NCBI GenBank assembly: GCA_030524105.1
Contig: JAUNHE010000009.1
Coordinates: forward strand, 1 to 64,000
Length of the DNA: 64,000 nt
Direction: 5' to 3'
Source of the DNA: Rothia sp. (in: high G+C Gram-positive bacteria)
Lineage (GTDB): Bacteria > Actinomycetota > Actinomycetes > Actinomycetales > Micrococcaceae
Shown: positions 46,043 to 54,942 of the stretch, one piece after another
Position numbering within the stretch: the stretch's first letter is position 1
Layout: each line of letters begins with the position of its first letter
Position numbers and translations under genes: made by a program
Notes under the pieces: generated by a model
Seen by the model: the letters and a program-made list of their open reading frames with translations, nothing else
What the model was told of the DNA's origin: nothing
Databases searched by the model: none

Positions 46043-47606
46043 GCGGCTGATGGTCCTTGGACCCTGTTTTTTTGCGCTCAAGCGATTCCGTCCAGATACC
46101 GGCTTGACGTTCAGCTTCTAATTCGGCCCTGGCTTCGGCTTTAGCATCCATACGCTCATGGTAGTGGGCCTTTCGCTCTGCCCGAGTGGGCCGAATCAGC
46201 TCTTCAAGCCGGGAGTCTGTTCCTCTCGGGGAGGACAAGACTTCTGCCCCAGTCACCATGGTAGGCTCCCAGTCAAAGACAACTGCGTCCTGAGCCTGCC
46301 CGATCACCACGGCTTCCCCAGCTTTAGCACCCACTTTAAAGAGCTGTTCTTCAATACCGAGCCTGGCAAACCTATCCGCCAGGTAACCAACGGCTTCATC
46401 GTTATTGAAGTCTGTTTGCTGCACCCACTTTTCAGGCTTTTCACCTAAGATTCTGTACAGGGGCTGCAGATTGTGCTCTTCTTTACGGATGGTGAACTCT
46501 ACTTTTTTCTTACCAGATTTAAGGGCCGGTGGGTGAATCACCGGGTTTTCTTGGACCCTGGCCAGCTGCGCCTGCTGCTGACGGTCCCGCTCCACCAGGG
46601 CAGCCATAGCAAAGGTTAGCTCTTTAAGGCCCTGGTGGGAAACCGTTGAAATCTGGTAAACAGCTAACCCCATTTTTTCAAACTCTTCACGCACAAATTC
46701 TGCTAACTCCAGGGCCTCAGGAACATCAATCTTGTTGAGAACCACCAGCTGGGGCCGCTCATGCAGGGGTGTAACCACCCCTGCGGTAGGATCAACCGAA
46801 TAATTTTGAAGCTCTTTTTGAATAACCCGATAATCGCTAACTGGGTCTCGACCCGGTTCTAGTGTGGCACAGTCAATAACGTGCACCAGGGCTGATGAGC
46901 GTTCTACGTGGCGTAGAAAGCGCTGACCTAGACCCTTTCCCTGGGATGCTCCTTCAATAAGACCGGGCACGTCTGCCACCGTGTAACGAACCTGCCCTGC
47001 TTCTACAACACCCAGGTGAGGAGTTAGCGTGGTAAAGGGGTAGGCTGCAATCTTAGGTCGGGCTGCAGACAGTGCCGCAATCAGTGAAGATTTGCCCGCG
47101 CTAGGGTAACCAACAAGGGCAATATCTGCAATGGATTTAAGTTCCAGAACAAGTTCTCGTTCCTGGCCAGCTGTCCCCAGGAGGGCAAAGCCGGGAGCCT
47201 TACGTTTGGGTGAGGCTAAGGCTGCATTGCCCAGGCCACCCTGACCGCCGCGGGCAGCCAGATAGCTGGCACCCGGATCCAGCAAATCTGCTAGCACCTG
47301 CCCCTGGCTATCCTTAACAACAGTGCCCTGGGGTACCTTCAGCAGCAAGGATTGACCTTTCTGACCATGGTGCATATCCCCGCGGCCAATATCACCGTTA
47401 GGGGCGTGCTGATGAGGATTATGATGAAAGTTAAGCAGGGTGGTTACCTGCGGATCTACCTGCAGAATAACATCTCCACCGTTGCCCCCATTGCCACCGT
47501 TTGGGCCGGCAAGGGGTTTAAATTTTTCGCGGCGAACCGAGACACAGCCGTTACCTCCGTGGCCGCCGGATACCTGCAAAACGACACGGTCTACGAACTC
47601 TGCCAC
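46035..47606 (-). CDS. obg: GTPase Obg (CgtA)
   Basis: 523 aa from the GTG at 47606 ([15 protein letters not shown]), chosen because AAGGAG lies nine bases upstream and because Obg proteins begin here. The upstream frame to 47678 is an extension. The glycine-rich Obg fold ([13 protein letters not shown]) is followed by the G domain with [20 protein letters not shown] and LNKIDVP, then the OCT domain, and a C-terminal charged tail. It acts in late 50S assembly. Confidence 0.96.
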   Translation of the reverse strand: MAEFVDRVVLQVSGGHGGNGCVSVRREKFKPLAGPNGGNGGNGGDVILQVDPQVTTLLNFHHNPHQHAPNGDIGRGDMHHGQKGQSLLLKVPQGTVVKDSQGQVLADLLDPGASYLAARGGQGGLGNAALASPKRKAPGFALLGTAGQERELVLELKSIADIALVGYPSAGKSSLIAALSAARPKIAAYPFTTLTPHLGVVEAGQVRYTVADVPGLIEGASQGKGLGQRFLRHVERSSALVHVIDCATLEPGRDPVSDYRVIQKELQNYSVDPTAGVVTPLHERPQLVVLNKIDVPEALELAEFVREEFEKMGLAVYQISTVSHQGLKELTFAMAALVERDRQQQAQLARVQENPVIHPPALKSGKKKVEFTIRKEEHNLQPLYRILGEKPEKWVQQTDFNNDEAVGYLADRFARLGIEEQLFKVGAKAGEAVVIGQAQDAVVFDWEPTMVTGAEVLSSPRGTDSRLEELIRPTRAERKAHYHERMDAKAEARAELEAERQAGIWTESLERKKTGSKDHQPHE

Positions 47607-47682
47607 ACAAATCGTCTCCTTATTGGGCACTGGCCTTAACTTTTTCAATTCTGCCATATCGGGCCCACAATACGACAACTAC

Positions 47683-47724
47683 AAAAAGAGGGTAAACACC
47701 TCAGGTGCCTACCCTCTTCTTTTG
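47683..47724 (-). terminator. terminator between rpmA and obg
   Basis: AAGAGGGTA and TACCCTCTT form a 9-bp stem. On the minus strand the second arm is followed by TTT. The plus strand has CTTTT. The hairpin would reduce rather than abolish read-through into obg. Confidence 0.7.
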
Positions 47725-47743
47725 CTATGACTAAATCAGTACA

Positions 47744-47998
47744 TTACTGAGCGGCAAGAATATTAACAACCTTGCGTCCCTTACGGGTTCCAAATTCAAC
47801 CTCGCCTGCAGCAAGAGCGAATAGGGTGTCGTCACCACCACGGCCAACATTGCTGCCAGGATGGAAGTGGGTGCCTCGCTGGCGAACAAGGATTTCGCCT
47901 GCGTTAACAGTCTGCCCACCAAAACGCTTAACACCCAGGTACTGGGGGTTGGAATCACGACCGTTGCGGGTTGAGCTCGCGCCCTTTTTATGTGCCAT
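47744..47998 (-). CDS. rpmA: 50S ribosomal protein L27
   Basis: 84 aa. It starts [20 protein letters not shown] and continues [20 protein letters not shown], the full L27 pattern. No N-terminal cleavage extension of the firmicute type is present. It lies 49 bp after rplU. Confidence 0.98.
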   Translation of the reverse strand: MAHKKGASSTRNGRDSNPQYLGVKRFGGQTVNAGEILVRQRGTHFHPGSNVGRGGDDTLFALAAGEVEFGTRKGRKVVNILAAQ

Positions 47999-48047
47999 CT
48001 ATGCCTACCTTAAGTAAAAATTCTTCGAAGATCCAGAGCTTACTGTA

Positions 48048-48359
48048 CTATGCGTTGATCGCGGTAATCTTGACGGTCGTAAGGTCTGCCCGGAAGCCCT
48101 GACGCTTCTTGTAGCCGGTCTTGTTTTTAAATTTCTGAATAACGATCTTTGGTCCACGCAGGTCCTCGATCTTCTCAGCAGTTACCGTTGCAGAAGCCAG
48201 GGTCTTAGCATCGGCAGTGACCTTGTCCCCATCAACCAGCAGCAGTACAGGCAGCTCAATGGTGCTACCGGGCTCACCAGCGACGCGGTCAAGGGTAACG
48301 AGGTCTCCTACTGAAACCTTTTCCTGGCGGCCGCCAGCGCGGACAATCGCGTATGCCAC
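48048..48359 (-). CDS. rplU: 50S ribosomal protein L21
   Basis: 103 aa from the GTG at 48359 ([19 protein letters not shown]), where the family starts. ATG at 48383 and GTG at 48371 are alternatives and none has a strong ribosome binding site. Longer frames reaching 48440 are upstream extension. The conserved end is [20 protein letters not shown]. Confidence 0.93.
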   Translation of the reverse strand: MAYAIVRAGGRQEKVSVGDLVTLDRVAGEPGSTIELPVLLLVDGDKVTADAKTLASATVTAEKIEDLRGPKIVIQKFKNKTGYKKRQGFRADLTTVKITAINA

Positions 48360-48635
48360 TTGGGAACTCACTTCTCTCGACATCTTTAGTTTGAACATTA
48401 AATTCGACCAAGCGCAGACCCAGTAGCAAACGAGCAGCACAGCCAGAAAGTATCTGACACTAGGCTATGCGGTAATTTATTTGGGTTCGCGCTTATCGAG
48501 CATTTCTAGCGGTTACCCGCTAGCCAAGGTGCTCATTCTACACCTTATCTTTAAGGGCATAATCTAAAACAGCACCGAAAAGATAGACTACGATAATAGC
48601 CCTGTTAGGGCAAGTGACACGCCGCAATTTTGCGC

Positions 48636-51554
48636 TTACTTACCCTCACGTTTGATCTGGCTAGCCGAAACACCGACACCCAACATCATGGGCTCAGCTT
48701 CCTGGGCAGGAGGCTTACTTTCTTGAACAGAAGCAAGCACCTTGCCGGCGCCCTGACTAGGCTTAAGCTCTTCGGTATTGACCGTACCCGTTAGACCGCT
48801 GCTCACTGCCCGCCGCGGTCGCTTCTTCTTTTTGCTAGGAGCAGCCTGGGCCGGGCTAGCCGAAGTAGAACTAGCTGCCTTTTGAGCTGCAGGTGCAGAC
48901 CGTGATACACCCTGGTGACGGCTTGGCGCCCCCTGCTTATGAGCAGCTGCCCCAGCCGAGCTAGTTTCAGCCTGGCGAGATGACAGATCACGTCCAGCTT
49001 TCTGAGAAGCCCTGGCCCGGGCTTCTCCAGCCCGAATAGCTTCATAACGAGAAGAATTCTGGGTAAAACGAGCCGTTAGGTCCTTATCAGGATCGGCAGC
49101 GTCAGAATTACTGCCCAAGCGCTCCGCTTTAAGATCTACCGTTTTCTTAGCTGGAGTAAGCGCTCTTTCAGAGCTCTTCTGATCAAAAACTTGGGATAAA
49201 TCTTCCAAGGTAAAGGAGCCCTGCTCCCCCATAGAGTCCTGGGAGGGGTCTGACCTTTCAGAACTCTGGTGTTGGGGTACTTCAACAACTTTTCCGGCAA
49301 TTGTCAGTAGCAGCTGAGGCTGATCAGACAGGGTTCCTAGACCGCTATCCTGACCTTGGGCAGCAAGAGCAGCCTCCTGCTTATTTTTCTTGCGGCGTTT
49401 ACGTTTACGAGCATTCTTAGACTCAGTCTGTGGCGATTCTGAGCCGTCCGAGTCAGCGGTATCGCCTTGAGCACTAGCAGCGGCAATACTGGCCAAGGCC
49501 TGACGCCGAGCCTGATCCTTCTGCTCCTGCTCTAGGTCACGTGCTGCCTCTTCCGAACGGGCTTCAAGAATCCGCTGCTGCTTTTGATTTCTCACCTTAC
49601 GTCGATCTTCACGATCGTGCCGGTGAATGTAGTCGCTACCCACGGTGCTGCCCTGTAGCGGCTGATCGTGCACGATAATTCCCCTACCGGCGCAGGCTTC
49701 ACAGGGCTCTGAGAAAACCTCTAACAAGCCGGTTCCCATACGCTTACGAGTCATCTGAACCAGGCCAAGTGAGGTAACCTCTGCAACCTGGTGTTTAGTT
49801 CTATCCCTGCCCAGGCACTCCACCAAACGACGCAGAACCAGCTCCCGGTTGGATTCAAGCACCATGTCGATAAAGTCAATAACAATGATGCCGCCAATAT
49901 CGCGCAGACGCAGCTGGCGGACAATCTCCTCGGCAGCTTCAAGATTATTCTTTGTAACGGTTTCTTCTAAGTTGCCGCCCGAACCCGTAAATTTACCGGT
50001 ATTGACATCAACAACGGTCATAGCCTCGGTACGGTCAATGACTAAGGAGCCTCCCGAAGGCAAAAAGACCTTTCTATCCAGAGCCTTCTGTAACTGCTCA
50101 TCAATTCGGAAGGAGGTAAAGAGGTCTTCGTCTTCCTCCCATTTTCTGAGCCGGTCAACTAGATCCGGTGCCATATAGGTTAGGTAGGCTTCAATAGAAT
50201 CCCAGGCTGCCTGCCCCTGTACCGTCATGGCAGAAAAATCTTCGTTAAAGACATCACGAACAGTTTTGATGGTCAGATCGGGCTCTTGATACAGCATCTC
50301 TGGAGCTAAAGTTTTGGGGGCATTAGCCTGCTGCTCAATTTCTTCCCACTGGGCCCTAAGCCGGTTAATGTCGTGCGTCAGCTCATCCTCAGAGGCTCCC
50401 TCGGCGGCCGTACGCACAATAACCCCGGCGCCTTCAGGCAGCTTGTCTTTAAGGATTTTTTTCAGCCGGGTCCGTTCCGTATCGGGCAATTTTCGGGAAA
50501 TACCCGTCATGCTTCCGCCGGGAACATAGACCAAAAACCGGCCCGGTAAGGAAACCTGACTGGTCAGGCGAGCGCCCTTATGGCCCACTGGATCCTTGGT
50601 GACCTGGACGAGGACGGAGTCACCGGCTTTAAGGGCGTTTTCGATCTTGCGGGGTGTGCCTTCTAAGCCGGAGACGTCCCAGTTTACTTCGCCGGCGTAG
50701 AGGACGGCGTTGCGGCCGCGGCCGATGTCTACGAAGGCTGCTTCCATGGAGGGTAGGACGTTTTGTACCTTGCCTAAATAGACGTTGCCGATGAGGGAAT
50801 CTTGTTGGGTTTTGGAGACAAAGTGTTCGGCTAAGATGCCGTCTTCGAGGACGCCAATTTGGATTCTATGGTCTTTTTGGCGTACTACCATTTGCCGGTC
50901 TACTGATTCGCGGCGTGCTAGGAATTCTGCTTGGGAGAGGCCGCGTTGGCGGCGGCCGGTTTGTCGGGACTCTCTACGGCGCAGTTTTTTTGCTTCAAGG
51001 CGGGTGGATCCGCGTAGTCCGGTGACTCGGTTGGTGGTGTGGGAGTCGGAGAGGCGCGGGGTTCTGACTTTGGTGACGGTGTTTTCTGGGTCTCCGTCGC
51101 CGCCGCCTTCTATTTCGATGTCTTGTTCTCCTCGGCGTCTGCGGCGGCGTCGGCGTGAGGTTACTTCTTCTTCGTCGTAGTTAAGTTCGGCCAGGCGGCG
51201 TTGGCGGCGTTCTGCCTCTTGTGCTTGCCGGCGGGCTTGCCGTTCGGCTTTGACTTTTTCGTTAATTTCTTCTAGGTCTGGTGCGAAGAAAAGCAGCTTG
51301 TTGGGGGAGGCTGCTACGGTGATGGATTCTAGTTCTTGGGCTAGAATTTCGCGTTGGCTGACCTGGTTGTCTTGCTGGGCTTCTTGGTTTTCTGCCTGAG
51401 CTTGTTCTAGGTCTTGTTCTGGGTCGGCTGCTGGTTGGGGATAGTTCTCTTCTTGCTGGGTTTCAGCTAGAGGAGCAGAGGTTTGTGCTACCAGTTCCTG
51501 TTGGGCTGAGTCGTCCTGGGAGGCAAGCTCTTGCGACTCGTAAGAATCACTCAT
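48636..51554 (-). CDS. rne: RNase E/G family endoribonuclease
   Basis: 972 aa. An acidic, Gln/Glu-rich N-terminus (to about 90) and Arg-rich patches precede the catalytic core: S1 domain with LIGNVYLGKVQNVLPSMEAA (about 250-270), the DNase-I-like site with VVDVNTGKFTG and IVIDFIDM, and the zinc link CEACAGRG. The C-terminal 300 residues are low-complexity (Ser/Lys/Ala) and likely a scaffold for other factors. The N-terminal coding part (near 50640-51554) has a different base composition from the rest. It precedes rplU on the minus strand. Confidence 0.95.
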   Translation of the reverse strand: MSDSYESQELASQDDSAQQELVAQTSAPLAETQQEENYPQPAADPEQDLEQAQAENQEAQQDNQVSQREILAQELESITVAASPNKLLFFAPDLEEINEKVKAERQARRQAQEAERRQRRLAELNYDEEEVTSRRRRRRRRGEQDIEIEGGGDGDPENTVTKVRTPRLSDSHTTNRVTGLRGSTRLEAKKLRRRESRQTGRRQRGLSQAEFLARRESVDRQMVVRQKDHRIQIGVLEDGILAEHFVSKTQQDSLIGNVYLGKVQNVLPSMEAAFVDIGRGRNAVLYAGEVNWDVSGLEGTPRKIENALKAGDSVLVQVTKDPVGHKGARLTSQVSLPGRFLVYVPGGSMTGISRKLPDTERTRLKKILKDKLPEGAGVIVRTAAEGASEDELTHDINRLRAQWEEIEQQANAPKTLAPEMLYQEPDLTIKTVRDVFNEDFSAMTVQGQAAWDSIEAYLTYMAPDLVDRLRKWEEDEDLFTSFRIDEQLQKALDRKVFLPSGGSLVIDRTEAMTVVDVNTGKFTGSGGNLEETVTKNNLEAAEEIVRQLRLRDIGGIIVIDFIDMVLESNRELVLRRLVECLGRDRTKHQVAEVTSLGLVQMTRKRMGTGLLEVFSEPCEACAGRGIIVHDQPLQGSTVGSDYIHRHDREDRRKVRNQKQQRILEARSEEAARDLEQEQKDQARRQALASIAAASAQGDTADSDGSESPQTESKNARKRKRRKKNKQEAALAAQGQDSGLGTLSDQPQLLLTIAGKVVEVPQHQSSERSDPSQDSMGEQGSFTLEDLSQVFDQKSSERALTPAKKTVDLKAERLGSNSDAADPDKDLTARFTQNSSRYEAIRAGEARARASQKAGRDLSSRQAETSSAGAAAHKQGAPSRHQGVSRSAPAAQKAASSTSASPAQAAPSKKKKRPRRAVSSGLTGTVNTEELKPSQGAGKVLASVQESKPPAQEAEPMMLGVGVSASQIKREGK

Positions 51555-51942
51555 TAAATTTTTCTCCTGTGGTATGACCAGCCGTACCGGGTTTTACCAC
51601 CTCATCTACGTGGGTTAGCTTTAGCTAAGCCTATAAGTCTTTTATTACTTAACTCTCTCAAGCCTTGGCTGGCGATTTACTGTGAACTAGGCTCTTTCTT
51701 CAATGTAGGGCTCACAGCGTGTTAAGCCGGCGAGTATCTCTGCATGCCGGTGCTTCTAACACCGGTCTTCTTGTGCAGTCTTCATGAATTTTCACGGTAC
51801 ACTCACACATAGAAATCTCTGTCCGGGCAGGGATTTTGAGTACGGACAAAAGCCTGCCTCTGTCATTCTCTCATACCTATGGCAGATTTCTCAGGTATAA
51901 ATCAGTAATATGGGTAAGGATTTGTGCCCATGGAAGGAAGCT
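51555..51942. promoter_or_regulatory. divergent promoter region of rne and the VKOR gene
   Basis: The 388-bp gap holds no gene. An inverted pair TGTCCG / CGGACA lies at about 51820-51848. A TATAAA word near 51895-51900 suits the plus-strand VKOR gene. No convincing riboswitch was recognised. Confidence 0.4.
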
Positions 51943-52572
51943 ATGCCCCAACAGTCCCTCACCGCAGACGATCACGACGAACGCGGCGGTCTAGAGAAGT
52001 CTCTTGACCGTAGCTTTGCTTTGCTCTCGTTACTGACCGGTATTATTGCGCTTGTTTCGACGTCAATGCTGGTGTACGAGCGGCTGCAAATCTATATGGA
52101 CGCTTCGCATGTCTCTGTCTGTGATGTTAATGCTTTGCTCAATTGTGGCACGGTGATGCGCACCCCCTACGCTGAGGTTTTTGGCTTCCCTAATCCCTTT
52201 ATTGGTTTGGTGGGCTATAGCATTGTTATCACCATAGCTGCAGCACTGCTGGCTGGGGCTCGTTTTCGGCCTTGGTTCTGGTGGTCTATGGCTCTTGGTC
52301 ACCTCTTGGCCTTTGCCTTTATACTCTATCTTTGGTACAACACTACTTTTGAGATTAATGCGCTCTGCCTCTTTTGTATGATTGTGTGGGTGATGCAAAT
52401 CATCCTGTTTGTTAAGGTTGTGGCGCGCAATATTGCTGTTTTTGGTCCGGCTAATCCTGCCCTGGTGCAGCCTATTGCCGGCTGGTCCTGGTTTGTTGTT
52501 GTTCTAATCCTTACCCTCATGTTTGGCATTATTATTATTAGGTTTTTTGACGTTATCGTAAATATGCTTTAG
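51943..52572 (+). CDS. vitamin K epoxide reductase family protein (VKOR)
   Basis: 209 aa from the ATG at 51943, which follows GGAAGG. Earlier codons to 51910 are unlikely. Five membrane segments are seen, with the paired Cys of the loop in CDVNALLNCG and the quinone-side CxxC in CLFCMIVW. Bacterial VKOR reoxidises a DsbA-like protein in disulfide formation at the cell envelope using quinone. No DsbA partner is in the window. Confidence 0.92.
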   Translation: MPQQSLTADDHDERGGLEKSLDRSFALLSLLTGIIALVSTSMLVYERLQIYMDASHVSVCDVNALLNCGTVMRTPYAEVFGFPNPFIGLVGYSIVITIAAALLAGARFRPWFWWSMALGHLLAFAFILYLWYNTTFEINALCLFCMIVWVMQIILFVKVVARNIAVFGPANPALVQPIAGWSWFVVVLILTLMFGIIIIRFFDVIVNML

Positions 52573-52579
52573 CAGGGCA

Positions 52580-52616
52580 GGGGCTGGTTAGCCGAGGTTA
52601 CCCAGCCCCTTTTTTT
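52580..52616 (+). terminator. intrinsic terminator of the VKOR gene
   Basis: GGGGCTGG (52580-52587) pairs with CCAGCCCC (52602-52609), followed by seven T residues. It lies directly after the stop. Confidence 0.85.
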
Positions 52617-52642
52617 ACCGACCCTAAACTTGGGCTGAGCCC

Positions 52643-53059
52643 TTAGTCTGCAAACCAGATAGCTATCTCTCGTTGGGCGGATTGGGGCGAGTCCGAACCG
52701 TGTACCAGGTTCTTTTGCACACCTTGGCCCCAGGATCTTCCTAGATCTGCACGGATAGTGCCTGCTGGTGCTGTTGTGGGTTCTGAGGGTCCCATAATGG
52801 TGCGGATTCCTTCAACAACCCGGTCGCCTTCAAAGATTGCTGCTACGACCGGTCCGGAGAGCATAAAATCAACCAGGGGCTGGTAAAAGGGTTTATCCCG
52901 GTGTTCAGCGTAGTGCTCGCTTAAGATTTCTGTGGTTGCTGTGAGCATTTTAAGCTCAACCAGCTGGTAGCCCTTGGCTTCAATGCGGGCTAGAATCTGT
53001 CCGGTTAAACCCCGCTGAACCCCGTCGGGTTTAATAAGGATCAGGCTGCGTTCGGTCAT
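52643..53059 (-). CDS. ndk: nucleoside diphosphate kinase
   Basis: 138 aa. RSLILIKPDGVQRGL at the start and the catalytic His in NLVHGSDSPQSAQREI are plain. It equalises nucleoside triphosphate pools by phosphohistidine transfer. It follows the DUF4233 protein gene on the minus strand. Confidence 0.98.
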   Translation of the reverse strand: MTERSLILIKPDGVQRGLTGQILARIEAKGYQLVELKMLTATTEILSEHYAEHRDKPFYQPLVDFMLSGPVVAAIFEGDRVVEGIRTIMGPSEPTTAPAGTIRADLGRSWGQGVQKNLVHGSDSPQSAQREIAIWFAD

Positions 53060-53116
53060 GTTTTCTCCTTTGTGTTGCCAACAGCTTCTACCCTAGAAGC
53101 TCTCTTGCACACTCTA

Positions 53117-53551
53117 TCAGGAGTTACTCTGTTCCCATTCAGCTTGCCGCTGTGCTCGTACCTTATTTTCCTGGTCAAGCCGGCTACCGATGTGCAGGGC
53201 ATACCAGTAGGCTCCACAAAAGCATAGTGCCACAAAAAACATGGCTGGAAGGACTAAGCCGCTCATCAGCAGCAGGGCTTGGAGGATCCATCCTAGCTGG
53301 TAACCTCCTGTTTTTTTGAGCAGGGCCGGGCTCAGCAGAAAAGCAAGGGCTAGGCCTAAACCCAGGGTCCAGATCAGTGTTTTGTGGCCTTGGCTGGCTG
53401 AAAAATTCATGCCGAAGGTGGCCAGGGTTCCAAAGAAGGCTACCAGTGCTTCTAGGCTTAAAACCATGGCGGCAAGCGTGTGTTTAAGGGAGGACTGCTT
53501 CTTTTGCATTCCGGGCTGCCATTGGCGCTGTGCGCGGGTTAACCAGACCAC
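53117..53551 (-). CDS. DUF4233 membrane protein
   Basis: 144 aa from the GTG at 53551. AGGAG lies seven bases upstream, inside the end of folC. Four hydrophobic segments are visible, beginning TLAAMVLSLEALVAFFGTLA, with a charged C-terminus (ENKVRAQRQAEWEQ). The family is conserved between folC and ndk in actinobacteria. Its function is not known to me. Confidence 0.85.
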   Translation of the reverse strand: MVWLTRAQRQWQPGMQKKQSSLKHTLAAMVLSLEALVAFFGTLATFGMNFSASQGHKTLIWTLGLGLALAFLLSPALLKKTGGYQLGWILQALLLMSGLVLPAMFFVALCFCGAYWYALHIGSRLDQENKVRAQRQAEWEQSNS

Positions 53552-53555
53552 TGAT

Positions 53556-54929
53556 TTACTCCTGACTAGCTTCTTGTAGTTGACGTATTTCACCCACCAG
53601 GGTGATAGAGCCGGTCACCAAGACCATACCATTTTCTGTCTCGCTCATAGCTCTTGTAGCTGCCCTCAGCGCCTGTGCAGACTCTTGGTAGGTCTGGATT
53701 TGTTCGGGGTCAAAGCCGGCTGCCAGAGCGTAGTCTAGTAGGTTATGGACAGCGATAGCTCGGCTAGAGCCGGACTGGGTGAGGTAGAGCTTAACCGGGT
53801 AGTCACCGGGGTCTTGGTAGTGTCGGCGCAGGACCTCAAAAATACCCAGGGCATCCTTTTCTGCTAGGATTCCAACCACCAGAGCCAGCTGGGATGGGCT
53901 GAAGGCTTCTTTAAAGGCTGTAGCGGCGCCAGCTATTCCGTGGGGATTATGGGCTGCGTCAACAATAAGTGTTGGCTGGCTGGATAGCAGTTCTAGGCGG
54001 CCGGGAGAGCGAAGGTTTTCCCAGCCGGCTTGGATAAGCTCGGTTTTAAGCTCCTGCTTACCTGAGCCCAGGAAGGCTTCGATAGCTGCGAGGGCAAGGG
54101 CTGCGTTTTCTGCTTGATGGCTACCGAACAGGGGCAGGGCCAGATCGCTGTAGCGTCCTGCTAGTCCTTGGATAGTCAGCACCTGGCCTCCGACTGCCAG
54201 CTGACGCTGCTGTACCCCAAAGTCTAGGCCGGCAAAGCGGTAGGGCACCTGCTGCTCTTGGGCTCCTGCAATAAGAACCTGGGCAGCCTGCTCTTCTTGA
54301 GCCGCTGAGACCAAGAACCCGCCCGGTTTGATAATGCCCCGTTTTTCACGGGCAATTTCTGCTACCGTATGGCCCAGCTTGTCAGTGTGATCCAAGCTGA
54401 TGGGGGTAATGACGCTAACGCTACCTTGGGCAATGTTGGTGGCATCCCAGCTACCGCCAATTCCTACTTCTAAGACCACCACATCTACCGGTTGATCGGC
54501 GAAGATAGCAAAAGCTAGAAGAGTCAGTGCCTCAAAATAGGTGATAGCGGGTTTATCCTCTGCTAAAAGCTGCTGGTCAACCAGGTCTAGCACGGGCAGG
54601 ATCTGCTGCCAATAAGAGACAAAGGCTTCGGCACTTACTGGCTGAGCGTCCAAGCATATTCTTTCGGTAACCTGCTGTAGATGTGGGCTGGTGAACCGGC
54701 CCACTCGCAGATTGTAGGCCAGCAGAACAGCTTCGATCATTCGCGCTGTTGTTGTTTTACCGTTGCTGCCGGTGATGTGAATAACCGGGGCAGCGTCTTG
54801 GGGGTTGCCCAGAAGATCAGCAGCGCGTTGGACGGCCTCTAACCTTGGTTGCATCCGGTGCTCGGGGGCTCGACTCAGCAGATCAGCATAGACCTGATCA
54901 AGACTTTTAGCAGAGGAATCAGGGGTCAT
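53556..54929 (-). CDS. folC: folylpolyglutamate synthase / dihydrofolate synthase
   Basis: 457 aa. It is a Mur-ligase-type fold with HITGSNGKTTTARMIEAVL (about 49-67), VVLEVGIGGSWDATN and ITPISLDHTDKLG, then DAAHNPHG in the C-terminal domain. It adds glutamate to dihydropteroate and folates. It lies 13 bp downstream of ileS. Confidence 0.96.
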   Translation of the reverse strand: MTPDSSAKSLDQVYADLLSRAPEHRMQPRLEAVQRAADLLGNPQDAAPVIHITGSNGKTTTARMIEAVLLAYNLRVGRFTSPHLQQVTERICLDAQPVSAEAFVSYWQQILPVLDLVDQQLLAEDKPAITYFEALTLLAFAIFADQPVDVVVLEVGIGGSWDATNIAQGSVSVITPISLDHTDKLGHTVAEIAREKRGIIKPGGFLVSAAQEEQAAQVLIAGAQEQQVPYRFAGLDFGVQQRQLAVGGQVLTIQGLAGRYSDLALPLFGSHQAENAALALAAIEAFLGSGKQELKTELIQAGWENLRSPGRLELLSSQPTLIVDAAHNPHGIAGAATAFKEAFSPSQLALVVGILAEKDALGIFEVLRRHYQDPGDYPVKLYLTQSGSSRAIAVHNLLDYALAAGFDPEQIQTYQESAQALRAATRAMSETENGMVLVTGSITLVGEIRQLQEASQE

Positions 54930-54942
54930 CGTTCTTTTACTC

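Noticed and set aside
47607-47678. Longer obg with 24 extra residues
   Set aside because: The GTG at 47606 has a strong ribosome binding site and matches the conserved Obg start.
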